A DNA stretch of 64,000 bases. Source: Micromonospora sp. M71_S20 (GTDB lineage Bacteria; Actinomycetota; Actinomycetes; Mycobacteriales; Micromonosporaceae). Below the pieces are notes generated by a model. The model searched no databases. It was given only the letters and a program-made list of their open reading frames with translations, and had not been told where the DNA came from. This document shows, one piece after another, positions 8,022 through 15,822 of this stretch (position 1 is the first letter of the stretch; the number at the start of each line of letters is the position of its first letter). Location of the stretch: positions 248,001 to 312,000 of the forward strand of contig NZ_RCCV01000001.1 in NCBI RefSeq assembly GCF_003664255.1, written 5' to 3'. Position numbers and translations under genes: made by a program.

Positions 8022-8819
8022 ATGCGTCTGGCGACCTGGAACGTGAACTCGGTGAAGGCCCGCCTGCCCCGGCTGCTCGACTGGTTGGCCGGCACCGGGC
8101 CGGACGTCGTCTGCCTTCAGGAGACCAAGTGCCCGGACGGCGCCTTCCCGGTGGCCGAGGTGGGCGAGCTGGGCTACACGGTGGCCAGCCACAGCGACGG
8201 CCGGTGGAACGGGGTGGCCATCCTGTCCCGGGTCGGCCTGGCCGACGTGACGGTGGGGTTCCCCGGCGAACCGGGCTTTCCCGATCCCGAGGCCCGGGCC
8301 ATCTCGGCGACCTGCGGCGGGGTCCGGGTCTGGTCGGTGTACGTGCCGAACGGTCGGGCGCCGGACGACCCGCACTACGCGTACAAGCTCGCCTGGTTCG
8401 TGGCGCTGCGGGACGCGCTGGAGGCGGAGCTGACCGGCGGCCTGCCGCTGGCGGTCTGCGGTGACTTCAACGTGGCGCCCACCGACGCCGACGTCTGGGA
8501 CCCGGCGGTGTTCACCCACTCCACACACGTCACCCCGGCGGAGCGGGCGGCCCTCGCGGCGCTGCGCGACCTCGGGCTCTCCGACGTGGTGCCCACGCCG
8601 ATGAAGGGCCCGCACCCGTTCACCTACTGGGACTACCGGGCGGGCATGTTCCACCAGAACAAGGGCATGCGGATCGACCTCGTGTACGCCTCGGCGCCGT
8701 TCGCCCGGGCGGTCCGCTCCGCGTACGTGGACCGGGAGGCGCGCAAGGGCAAGGGGCCCTCCGACCACGCGCCGATCGTGGTCGACGCCGACCTGGTTCC
8801 GGCCGTCGAGTCGTTCTGA
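8022..8819 (+). CDS. xth: Exodeoxyribonuclease III
   Basis: A 265-residue endonuclease/exonuclease/phosphatase-fold enzyme. Family members cut DNA at abasic sites and remove 3' blocking groups in base excision repair. Visible motifs: MRLATWNVNSVKARL with the metal-site Asn, a VVCLQETKCPD block with the metal-binding Glu, GDFNVAPTDADVWDP, and the C-terminal SDHAPIV with the catalytic Asp-His pair. Length is normal for XthA. ATG 8022 is chosen because the protein begins at the first beta strand. It follows the PAC2 gene by 37 bases. Confidence 0.9.
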   Translation: MRLATWNVNSVKARLPRLLDWLAGTGPDVVCLQETKCPDGAFPVAEVGELGYTVASHSDGRWNGVAILSRVGLADVTVGFPGEPGFPDPEARAISATCGGVRVWSVYVPNGRAPDDPHYAYKLAWFVALRDALEAELTGGLPLAVCGDFNVAPTDADVWDPAVFTHSTHVTPAERAALAALRDLGLSDVVPTPMKGPHPFTYWDYRAGMFHQNKGMRIDLVYASAPFARAVRSAYVDREARKGKGPSDHAPIVVDADLVPAVESF

Positions 8820-8847
8820 GCCCCGGCCCCGTCGCTAGGGTGGAGCC

Positions 8848-9162
8848 ATGGCAGTCGTGAAGATCAACGCGATCGACGTCCCTCCCGGCGCGGGCGAGGA
8901 ACTGGAGAAGCGGTTCGCCGCCCGGGCCGGGGCCGTGGAGAACTCCCCCGGCTTCCTCGGCTTCGAGCTGCTGCGCCCGGTGGCCGGGGAGAACCGCTAC
9001 TTCGTCTACACCCGCTGGGAGACCGAGGAGGCCTATCAGGCCTGGGCCGCCGGCCCCTCCCGCGCCGCCCACGCCGGGACGGGCGAGAAGCGCCCCCCGG
9101 TCGCCTCCGGCGCCACCCTCCTGGAGTTCGAGGTAGTCCAGCAGGTCCCGGGCCGATCCTGA
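8848..9162 (+). CDS. Antibiotic biosynthesis monooxygenase / haem-degrading-type ABM protein
   Basis: A 104-residue single-domain ABM protein with the pattern of IsdG/MhuD-type enzymes: VKINAIDVPPGAGEELEKRF, then AVENSPGFLGFELLRPV and YFVYTRWETEEAYQAW, with a His in the following helix (RAAHAG). Members bind haem as a dimer and degrade it, releasing iron; some have other oxygenase roles. The Asn/Trp/His set is compatible with haem degradation but does not prove it. A TAGGGT box at 8836-8841 ends 6 bases before ATG 8848, so initiation is probably leaderless. No ribosome site is needed or clearly seen. Confidence 0.75.
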   Translation: MAVVKINAIDVPPGAGEELEKRFAARAGAVENSPGFLGFELLRPVAGENRYFVYTRWETEEAYQAWAAGPSRAAHAGTGEKRPPVASGATLLEFEVVQQVPGRS

Positions 9163-9200
9163 CCCTCCCCCACCTCCCCGCCCGCCCTCTCCGGAGGCGT

Positions 9201-9257
9201 CGATCATGAGGTTGGCGGCGAAGTGGATCTCCCTGACCGCCGCCAACCTCATGATCG
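9201..9257. repeat. 20-bp perfect inverted repeat between convergent genes
   Basis: Arms CGATCATGAGGTTGGCGGCG (9201-9220) and its exact reverse complement (9238-9257) flank a 17-base loop. It sits between two convergent genes, so it may act as a bidirectional terminator, although no T-tract follows. The length and perfection suggest instead, or also, a dispersed intergenic palindrome. Confidence 0.75.
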
Positions 9258-9307
9258 TCGGGGATCGGGCGGGACGGAGAGGGGGCGGGGGGCCGGGGTG
9301 GGTGGGG

Positions 9308-10012
9308 TCAGGGGTTGTGGGAGGAGAGCAGGGTGGCGAAGGCGATGATGTTGTCGGCGTAGCCCGTCCGGCCGCCGAGCCAGTCGCCGCCGCAGGTGAT
9401 CAGGCGCAGGCCCGCGGGGCCCTCGTCGCCGTAGACCCGCTCCGCCGGCAGCCGCTCCTTGGGGAAGTGCTCCACGGAGTCGACCCGGAACACCACGACC
9501 GAGCCGTCCGCCCGGGCCACCTCGACGGTGTCGCCCGGGCGCAGCTTGTGCAGGTCGTAGAAGACCGACGGGCCACGCTTGGTGTCCACGTGCCCGACGA
9601 TGACCGACGGGCCCGGCTCGCCCGGGGTGGGTCCCCGGTCGTACCAGCCGGTCTCGTCGGCCCGCTCGAGCGGCGGGACGGCGATCGAACCGTCCCGGGC
9701 CTGACCGACGGGAGCCACCGGGGCGGACACCTTGATCGCGGGAATCGACAGGCGCACCGGCCGGCTGGCCGCCAGCGTGCCGCTCTCGCTGCGGGCCGGC
9801 CGGTCCTGTCCCCCGCCGGCGGCCCAGTCGAACGGACCGGCGGTGCGCCCCAGGCCCGCGCCGGTGGCGAAGACCCCGGCCAGCACCAGCACCACGGCCA
9901 GCGGCACCGACCAGGGGCGACGTCCGGGCGGCCGTGGGCTCCGGGCCGCTGCGGCGGCCGGCTTCGGGGCGGGCGTGGTGGCCATGACCGGCTCAGCGTC
10001 GGGCGGCGCCAC
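9308..10012 (-). CDS. Class F sortase
   Basis: A 234-residue sortase. An Ala/Pro-rich cytoplasmic start is followed by a membrane helix at about residues 35-55 and then the sortase barrel. The catalytic triad is clear: His141 in VIVGHVDT, Cys207 in LITCGGD and Arg215 in GGRTGYADN. Class F sortases of actinobacteria are single-pass housekeeping or accessory transpeptidases; substrates carry a C-terminal sorting signal. The neighbour immediately upstream is a secreted protein with a C-terminal helix, and the genes overlap by 20 bases, so they are cotranscribed. A start at ATG 9985 would remove the overlap. Confidence 0.88.
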   Translation of the reverse strand: MAPPDAEPVMATTPAPKPAAAAARSPRPPGRRPWSVPLAVVLVLAGVFATGAGLGRTAGPFDWAAGGGQDRPARSESGTLAASRPVRLSIPAIKVSAPVAPVGQARDGSIAVPPLERADETGWYDRGPTPGEPGPSVIVGHVDTKRGPSVFYDLHKLRPGDTVEVARADGSVVVFRVDSVEHFPKERLPAERVYGDEGPAGLRLITCGGDWLGGRTGYADNIIAFATLLSSHNP

Positions 10013-10607
10013 GGACGGTACGCGGGCGGCGCGCCGCCCGGACCGCGAGCACGATGCCGGTCACGATCAGCGCGAGGCCACCCGGGAGCAGCAGCCCGCC
10101 CGTGACGCCACCGGCGCCCCCGCCGAACCCGGTCGCCGGGCCGCGACTGGGCTTCACGGCCTTGACGACCTGGAGCATGGTCGAGGCGGTCTCACCGTCG
10201 CGGCACTCCAGCTTGATCCGGTAGTTGCCGGGCCGGGTGCGCTCCCGCACCATCGGCGTGGCGGTCAGCGAGCCGTTCTGCGGCTGCACCTGCACTCGGC
10301 CGAAGGCGTCCGAGACCACGGTGGCGGGGATGGAGTTGTCCCGGCAGTTGGCCCGGATCCCCACCAGGAAGCCGGGCTCGACCGTGCTCGGGCTGACCTC
10401 GACGAAGACGTGCGGCCCCGGCGGCCCCGGCTGGGGCGCGCCGGCCCGGACCAGCGAGGCGACGCCGGACTCCAGGACGACGCCGGACGGCAGGGACGAC
10501 AGGACGGCCGTGGGCGGCGGGGCGGCGGAGGCCGGCGGGGCCGCGAGCAGGGGACCGGCGAGCACGGTCGCGATCGCCAGCGCCACACCGCCGCGGTGCA
10601 CCGACAC
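9993..10607 (-). CDS. Secreted protein with C-terminal membrane anchor, sortase partner
   Basis: A 204-residue protein. It has a signal peptide (residues 1 to ~28, ending PASA), an Ala/Pro-rich stretch, then an extracellular domain of about 100 residues rich in beta-type sequence with paired cysteines (IRANCRDN and KLECRDG). The C-terminus has a glycine-rich linker, one hydrophobic helix and an RRPRTVRGAARR tail. The tail layout resembles a sorting signal, but no LPxTG-type motif is evident, so it may simply be membrane-anchored. GTG 10607 follows GGGAGG by 7 bases. Its coupling to the class F sortase suggests a joint surface function. Confidence 0.65.
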   Translation of the reverse strand: MSVHRGGVALAIATVLAGPLLAAPPASAAPPPTAVLSSLPSGVVLESGVASLVRAGAPQPGPPGPHVFVEVSPSTVEPGFLVGIRANCRDNSIPATVVSDAFGRVQVQPQNGSLTATPMVRERTRPGNYRIKLECRDGETASTMLQVVKAVKPSRGPATGFGGGAGGVTGGLLLPGGLALIVTGIVLAVRAARRPRTVRGAARR

Positions 10608-10742
10608 GACGCCCCCTCCCGGCGCGTTGGGGCAGTGCCGGGCAACACCAGGCACCCGGTCTGCCGTACGGGATGGATCCTCTCATCCCCGGGCGAACAT
10701 CACATCCGATTCGGCGCGGTCGTCGCGTACCCTCGGGTCGTT

Positions 10743-11453
10743 GTGACCTTCACCGACTCCCCCGCCGCCGTCCCCGCGCCCGCCGCCCGGACGATCCGGA
10801 CCTTCCATCCGCGCCGTGGCCGGATGAGCAGCCGCCAGACGGACGCCCTCGACCGGCTCTGGCCGGTCTACGGTCTGCACGTGCCGGAGCGGCCCGGCAC
10901 GCCGGTGGACCTCGCCGGCCTGTTCGGCCGCCGGGCCCCGCTGGTGCTGGAGATCGGTTCCGGGATGGGCGACACCACGGCCGAGATGGCCGCCGCCGAC
11001 CCCGGTCGAGATTATCTGGCGGTCGAGGTGCACACGCCCGGAATCGCCAACCTGCTGGACCTGGTGGACCGGCACGGCCTGCGCAACGTACGGGTGGCGC
11101 AGGGCGACGCCCTGGACCTCGTGGCGGGCCTGCCGGAGGCGTCGCTGGACGCCGTGCACGTCTTCTTCCCCGACCCCTGGCCCAAGTCCCGGCACCACAA
11201 GCGGCGGATCATCCAGCCGGCCCACGTCGCGCTGCTGCGCTCCCGGCTGACGCCCAACGGCACCCTGCACTGCGCGACCGACTGGGCCGAGTACGCCGAG
11301 GCGATGCGCCAGACCCTGGACGCCGACCCGGGGCTGGTCGACGCGCACGACGGCTTCGCCCCCCGCCCCGCCCACCGCCCGGTCACCAAGTTCGAGCGCC
11401 GGGCCCTGCGGGCGGGCCGCCCGATCTTCGACCTGATCCACCGCCGGGCGTGA
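10743..11453 (+). CDS. trmB: tRNA (guanine-N7-)-methyltransferase
   Basis: A 236-residue SAM-dependent methyltransferase that makes m7G46 in tRNA variable loops. The SAM-binding loop is LVLEIGSGMGDTT. The family signature VHVFFPDPWPKSRHHKRRI is present, as are the C-terminal TKFERRALRAG and FDL blocks. The N-terminal RTFHPRRGRMS is typical of actinobacterial TrmB. GTG 10743 is taken as the start because homologues begin about here. A TACCCT box lies 9 bases upstream, so the leader is at most a few bases. Confidence 0.92.
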   Translation: MTFTDSPAAVPAPAARTIRTFHPRRGRMSSRQTDALDRLWPVYGLHVPERPGTPVDLAGLFGRRAPLVLEIGSGMGDTTAEMAAADPGRDYLAVEVHTPGIANLLDLVDRHGLRNVRVAQGDALDLVAGLPEASLDAVHVFFPDPWPKSRHHKRRIIQPAHVALLRSRLTPNGTLHCATDWAEYAEAMRQTLDADPGLVDAHDGFAPRPAHRPVTKFERRALRAGRPIFDLIHRRA

Positions 11454-11586
11454 AGGCGGGGGCCGCTCCGGCGCCGGAGCGGCTGGGCCGCCATGCCGCT
11501 CGGCGCCCTCGGAGCCGGCCCTTTCACGCCTCTCCCGCCAAGCCGGTTGGCGCTCGGGGGCATGATCCAGGCACGATGGACGCGCT

Positions 11587-14091
11587 ATGACGCTCACCGC
11601 CGCGCTGCCGACAAGCGCCGACCCCGACACCCTCTTCGACGCGTTCGCCGGCTGGGCGAAGGAGCGCGGCCTCGACCTCTACCCCCACCAGGAGGAGGCG
11701 GTCATCGAGATCGTCTCCGGCGCCAACGTGATCATGAACACGCCGACCGGGTCCGGCAAGAGCCTGGTCGCGATCGCGGCGCACTTCGCGGCCCTGGCGG
11801 ACGACCGAACGACCTTCTACACCGCCCCGATCAAGGCGCTGGTGTCGGAGAAGTTCTTCGCCCTCTGCGAGGTCTTCGGCGCCGACAACGTCGGCATGCT
11901 GACGGGCGACGCCAGCGTCAACGCCGACGCGCCGATCATCTGCTGCACCGCCGAGATCCTCGCCAACCTCGCGCTGCGCGAGGGCGAGCGCGCCGACGTC
12001 GGCCAGGTGGTCATGGACGAGTTCCACTTCTACGCCGAGCCGGACCGGGGCTGGGCGTGGCAGGTGCCGCTCATCGAGCTGCCGCAGGCGCAGTTCGTCC
12101 TGATGTCCGCCACGCTGGGCGACACCACCCGCTTCGTCGACGACCTGGCCCGGCGCACCGGCCGGCCCACCGCCGTCGTCCGCTCCGCCGAGCGGCCGGT
12201 CCCGCTGATCTTCTCGTACGCGATGACGCCGCTGCACGAGACCCTCGAGGAGCTGCTGGAGACCAGGCAGGCACCCGTCTACGTCGTGCACTTCACCCAG
12301 GCCGCCGCCCTGGAACGCGCCCAGGCCCTGATGAGCGTCAACGTCTGCACCCGTGCCGAGAAGGACATGATCGCCACCGCGATCGGCAACTTCCGGTTCA
12401 CCTCCGGGTTCGGCAAGACCCTGTCCCGGCTGGTCCGGCACGGCATCGGCGTGCACCACGCCGGGATGCTGCCCAAGTACCGCCGGCTCGTCGAGACCCT
12501 GGCCCAGGCCGGCCTACTCAAGGTCATCTGCGGCACCGACACCCTCGGCGTCGGCATCAACGTGCCGATCCGCACCGTGCTGTTCACCGGCCTGTCCAAG
12601 TACGACGGGGTGCGTACCCGGCTGCTCAAGGCCCGCGAGTTCCACCAGATCGCCGGCCGCGCCGGGCGGGCCGGGTTCGACACCGTCGGCCGGGTGGTCG
12701 TGCAGGCACCCGAGCACGTCATCGAGAACGAGAAGGCGCTCGCCAAGGCCGGCGACGACCCGAAGAAGCGGCGCAAGGTGGTGCGCAAGAAGCCGCCGGA
12801 GGGGTCGATCGGCTGGGGCCAGCCCACCTTCGACCGCCTGGTCGAGGCAGAGCCGGAGCCGCTCACCTCCAGCTTCCACGTCAGCCACTCGATGCTGCTC
12901 AACGTCATCGGCCGCCCCGGCGACGCGTTCGCCGCGATGCGGCACCTGCTCACCGACAACCACGAGGACCGCGCCGCCCAGCGCCGGCACATCCGGCGCG
13001 CCATCGCCATCTACCGGGCGCTGCGCGCGGGCGGGGTCGTCGAGCAACTCGACGAGCCCGACGAGACCGGGCGGCGGGTCCGCCTCACCGTCGACCTCCA
13101 GCTCGACTTCGCCCTCAACCAGCCCCTCTCCCCGCTGGCGCTGGCCACGATCGAGCTGCTCGACGTCGAGTCCCCCTCGTACGCCCTCGACGTGCTCTCG
13201 GTGGTCGAGTCGATCCTGGACGACCCGCGCCAGGTGCTCTCCGCGCAGCAGTTCAAGGCCCGCGGCGAGGCGGTCGCCGCGATGAAGGCCGAGGGCATCG
13301 AGTACGAGGCCCGCCTCGAACTCCTCGACGGCGTGACCCACCCGAAGCCCCTGGCGGAGCTGCTGGACTCGGCGTACGAGATGTACCGGCAGGGGCACCC
13401 GTGGGTGGCCGACCACGAGCTCTCCCCCAAGTCCGTCGTCCGGGACATGTACGAGCGGGCGATGACCTTCACCGAGTACGTGCAGTTCTACGGGCTGACC
13501 CGCTCCGAGGGACTCGTGCTGCGCTACCTCGCGGACGCGTACAAGACGCTGCGGCAGACGGTGCCCGAGGACGCCAAGACCGAGGAGCTGGTCGACCTCA
13601 TCGAGTGGCTCGGCGAGCTGGTCCGGCAGGTGGACTCCAGCCTCATCGACGAGTGGGAGCGGCTGCGCAACCCCACCGACGCCGCCGAGGCCGCGGAGGC
13701 GCTGGACGACCGTGTCCCGGCGGTCACCCGCAACGCCCGGGCATTCCGGGTGCTGGTGCGCAACGCCCTGTTCCGCCGGGTCGAGCTGGCCGCCCTGCGC
13801 CGCTGGTACGACCTCGGCGAGCTGGACGCCGCGTCGGGCTGGGACGCGGACGCCTGGGCCGACGCCCTGGAGCCGTACTTCGAGGCGTACGGGGAGATCG
13901 GGGTGGGCCCGGACGCGCGCGGGCCGGCGCTGCTGATGATCGAGCAGGGTCGGGAGCGGTGGACGGTCCGGCAGATCCTCGACGACCCCGACGAGGACCA
14001 CGACTGGGGCATCAGCGCCGAGGTCGACCTCGCGGCCTCCGACGAGGCGGGTGCGGCGGTCGTCCGGATCACCTCGGTCGGCCAGCTCTAG
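11587..14091 (+). CDS. DEAD/DEAH-box (Ski2-like) helicase with DUF3516 region
   Basis: An 834-residue superfamily 2 helicase. The first RecA domain has Walker A TPTGSGKS (52-59), MDEFHF as motif II (residues 144-147 DEFH) and MSATLGDTT. The second has GVHHAGMLPKYRRLVE, GTDTLGVGINVP and HQIAGRAGRAGFDT. The C-terminal ~400 residues match the actinobacterial DUF3516 arrangement, with a lysine-rich DDPKKRRKVVRKKPPE linker between the halves. Ski2-like enzymes unwind RNA 3' to 5' and feed RNA-processing complexes; the actinobacterial members' targets are not established. It stands alone as a single-gene unit. Confidence 0.88.
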   Translation: MTLTAALPTSADPDTLFDAFAGWAKERGLDLYPHQEEAVIEIVSGANVIMNTPTGSGKSLVAIAAHFAALADDRTTFYTAPIKALVSEKFFALCEVFGADNVGMLTGDASVNADAPIICCTAEILANLALREGERADVGQVVMDEFHFYAEPDRGWAWQVPLIELPQAQFVLMSATLGDTTRFVDDLARRTGRPTAVVRSAERPVPLIFSYAMTPLHETLEELLETRQAPVYVVHFTQAAALERAQALMSVNVCTRAEKDMIATAIGNFRFTSGFGKTLSRLVRHGIGVHHAGMLPKYRRLVETLAQAGLLKVICGTDTLGVGINVPIRTVLFTGLSKYDGVRTRLLKAREFHQIAGRAGRAGFDTVGRVVVQAPEHVIENEKALAKAGDDPKKRRKVVRKKPPEGSIGWGQPTFDRLVEAEPEPLTSSFHVSHSMLLNVIGRPGDAFAAMRHLLTDNHEDRAAQRRHIRRAIAIYRALRAGGVVEQLDEPDETGRRVRLTVDLQLDFALNQPLSPLALATIELLDVESPSYALDVLSVVESILDDPRQVLSAQQFKARGEAVAAMKAEGIEYEARLELLDGVTHPKPLAELLDSAYEMYRQGHPWVADHELSPKSVVRDMYERAMTFTEYVQFYGLTRSEGLVLRYLADAYKTLRQTVPEDAKTEELVDLIEWLGELVRQVDSSLIDEWERLRNPTDAAEAAEALDDRVPAVTRNARAFRVLVRNALFRRVELAALRRWYDLGELDAASGWDADAWADALEPYFEAYGEIGVGPDARGPALLMIEQGRERWTVRQILDDPDEDHDWGISAEVDLAASDEAGAAVVRITSVGQL

Positions 14092-14202
14092 CCACCGCCA
14101 CGACGTGCGGGGCCGGCTCCGGCCGGCCCGGCGCGCTGCCCCGGGTGCGCGCACCCGGGTATCGCGTTGCCGGGGTGAGCCGCCCTGGACTAGGTTGACC
14201 CC

Positions 14203-14235
14203 GTGCCCGCCTCGGACAGGGTGCGCTGCCCGTAG
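14203..14235 (+). CDS. Candidate leaderless leader peptide upstream of MFS exporter
   Basis: GTG at 14203 lies exactly 6 bases after the TAGGTT box (14191-14196), the spacing of leaderless starts elsewhere in this window. The ORF has 10 sense codons (reading VPASDRVRCP) and a TAG stop. It ends on the first base of the left arm of the hairpin at 14235-14287. This arrangement, short translated ORF then hairpin then resistance-type gene, is known for ribosome-mediated attenuators. The assignment is inference from position only. Confidence 0.4.
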   Translation: MPASDRVRCP

Positions 14236-14287
14236 CGGCGGCGCGAAACCCCAGACCCCCGAACGCTCTGCGTTTCCGCTCCGCCGC
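14235..14287 (+). terminator. Hairpin in MFS leader, possible attenuator
   Basis: GCGGCGG (14235-14241) pairs with CCGCCGC (14281-14287). After a small internal loop, GAAAC (14245-14249) pairs with GTTTC (14272-14276), closing a 22-base loop. There is no T-tract, which is common for actinobacterial terminators. The left arm begins at the last base of the leader-peptide stop codon, so a stalled ribosome would block pairing. Confidence 0.4.
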
Positions 14288-14438
14288 ATCAGCGACCCTT
14301 CGCCGGTGTGGCCGTCCGGGCTGCCCGGCTCCGCATGCGATGTCCGGAGCCTTTCGTGCACACTTCTGCATCCACCTGTCCCGTCCCCTGTGACGCCCCC
14401 TGCTCCCGTCTCCACCCGACCGTCCCGGTCCCGGGTGG

Positions 14439-15818
14439 GTGGTCGCGGTGAACGCGCGCGCCCGCACCCTGACGGCGGTGCTGTTGTCGTCGCTGTCGTT
14501 TCCGCTGACCATCACCGGGGCGTCCGTCGCGCTTCCCGGCATCCAGCACGACCTCGACACGCCGCTCACGACGGCGCAGTGGGTCGTCAACGGCTACAAC
14601 CTCTGCTTCGCGGCGTTCCTGGCCTTCGGCGGCTCGCTCGCGGACCTGCTCGGCAAGCGCCGTCTCTTCGCCGCCGGGGTCGCGGTGTTCTTCGCCGGCA
14701 GCGTGCTGTGCGTGCTGGCCCGGGACGCCACGGTCCTGAACCTCGCGCGCGTCCTCGCCGGCACGGGTGCGGCAGCGGCGACGGCAACCGGTCAGTCGAT
14801 CCTCGCGGCGTCCTTCGCCGGAGCGGCCCGGACCCGGGTGTTCGGCGCGCTCGGCGCGGTCCTCGGCGTCGGCCTCGCGTTCGGACCCACGATCTCCGGC
14901 CTGCTCGTGGACGCGCTCGGGTGGCGGGCCGTCTTCGCGGTCCCCGCCGCGCTGGCGGGAGTCGTGCTGCTGCTGTGCCCCTTCCTGCCCGCCCTGCCCG
15001 GTGCCAGGAAGCGGATCGACTGGGGCGGCGGGGCGCTGTTCACCGCCGCGCTCGCGCTCCTCATCTGGGCCTTCGTCGAGGCACCTGCCCGGGGAGCCTC
15101 GCACCCGTCGGTGATCGCCGCGCTGCTCGCCCTCGGGGTCTGCGCGATCGGGTTCGTACGGGTCGAGAAGCGCCGCACCGACCCGATGTTCGACCTCGGC
15201 CTCCTGCGCAACCAGCGCTTCGTCGGGTACTCCCTGGTCGCCGCGACCATGATGGGACTGCTCGTACCCCTGCTGGTCTACCTGCCCTCCTACCTCATCG
15301 ACGTCGTCGGCCTCGACGCCGGGCGAGCCGGGCTGTGGATGCTCATGCTCACCCTGCCCTCGGTCGCCCTGCCCCCGGTCGGAGCGGCGGTCGCGCGTCG
15401 CTCGCCCCGCCTGCTGTCGGTCGGGGCGATCGTCCTCGGCGCGGCCGGCATGTTCGCCCTCACCACCATCGGCCCCGACAGCACACCCCGTTCCCTCCTG
15501 CTGCCGCTGCTGCTGATCGGGACCGGTGTCGGCGCCACCACGGGCGTGATCGACGGACTCGCCATCTCCAGCGCACCTGTCCGACAGGCCGGCACCGTGG
15601 CCGGGCTGTTCAACACGGGCCGACTCGTCACCGAGACCGTCGCGCTCGCGCTCGTCGGCTCCACCCTCGCCATCGTCAGCGGCGGGCACCTCGCCGGCGA
15701 CGGCTTCACCGCCGCGCTGCACGTCGTCGCGGTGGCGCTGGGGTGCTTCGGCGGCGTCTGCGCCGTCGCCGTGGGTCTGCTCCTGCGCCGACCCGATGCC
15801 GGGCGGCCGGAGGCGTGA
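14439..15818 (+). CDS. DHA2-type MFS multidrug transporter
   Basis: A 459-residue membrane protein with about 14 predicted helices, consistent with the drug:H+ antiporter-2 (QacA/EmrB-like) group. Visible landmarks: PLTITGASVALPGIQHDL at helix 1, TTAQWVVNGYNL, the loop motif LADLLGKRRLF, and LGVGLAFGPTISGLLVDALGWRAVF (motif C-like GPxxxG). It would export a hydrophobic drug or metabolite in exchange for protons. It converges with helR, with 4 bases between the stops, so an antibiotic-response role is reasonable but unproven. GTG 14448 is an alternative start. Confidence 0.85.
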   Translation: MVAVNARARTLTAVLLSSLSFPLTITGASVALPGIQHDLDTPLTTAQWVVNGYNLCFAAFLAFGGSLADLLGKRRLFAAGVAVFFAGSVLCVLARDATVLNLARVLAGTGAAAATATGQSILAASFAGAARTRVFGALGAVLGVGLAFGPTISGLLVDALGWRAVFAVPAALAGVVLLLCPFLPALPGARKRIDWGGGALFTAALALLIWAFVEAPARGASHPSVIAALLALGVCAIGFVRVEKRRTDPMFDLGLLRNQRFVGYSLVAATMMGLLVPLLVYLPSYLIDVVGLDAGRAGLWMLMLTLPSVALPPVGAAVARRSPRLLSVGAIVLGAAGMFALTTIGPDSTPRSLLLPLLLIGTGVGATTGVIDGLAISSAPVRQAGTVAGLFNTGRLVTETVALALVGSTLAIVSGGHLAGDGFTAALHVVAVALGCFGGVCAVAVGLLLRRPDAGRPEA

Positions 15819-15822
15819 CGCG

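Larger units (their letters stand above)
14092..14438. other. Leader region of the MFS exporter gene, 347 bp
   Basis: It contains a promoter candidate (TTGCCG at 14167-14172, 18-base spacer, TAGGTT at 14191-14196), a 10-codon leaderless ORF and a hairpin, listed separately. The remaining ~150 bases before the exporter start hold no recognised element. Confidence 0.5.

Noticed and set aside
8004..8022. ATG 8004 as the exonuclease III start
   Set aside because: It adds six residues before the first conserved strand; homologues begin at MRLATWNVNS.
12514..14415. A 633-codon minus-strand frame antisense to the helicase
   Set aside because: No recognisable domain, biased residue composition, and no promoter or ribosome site.
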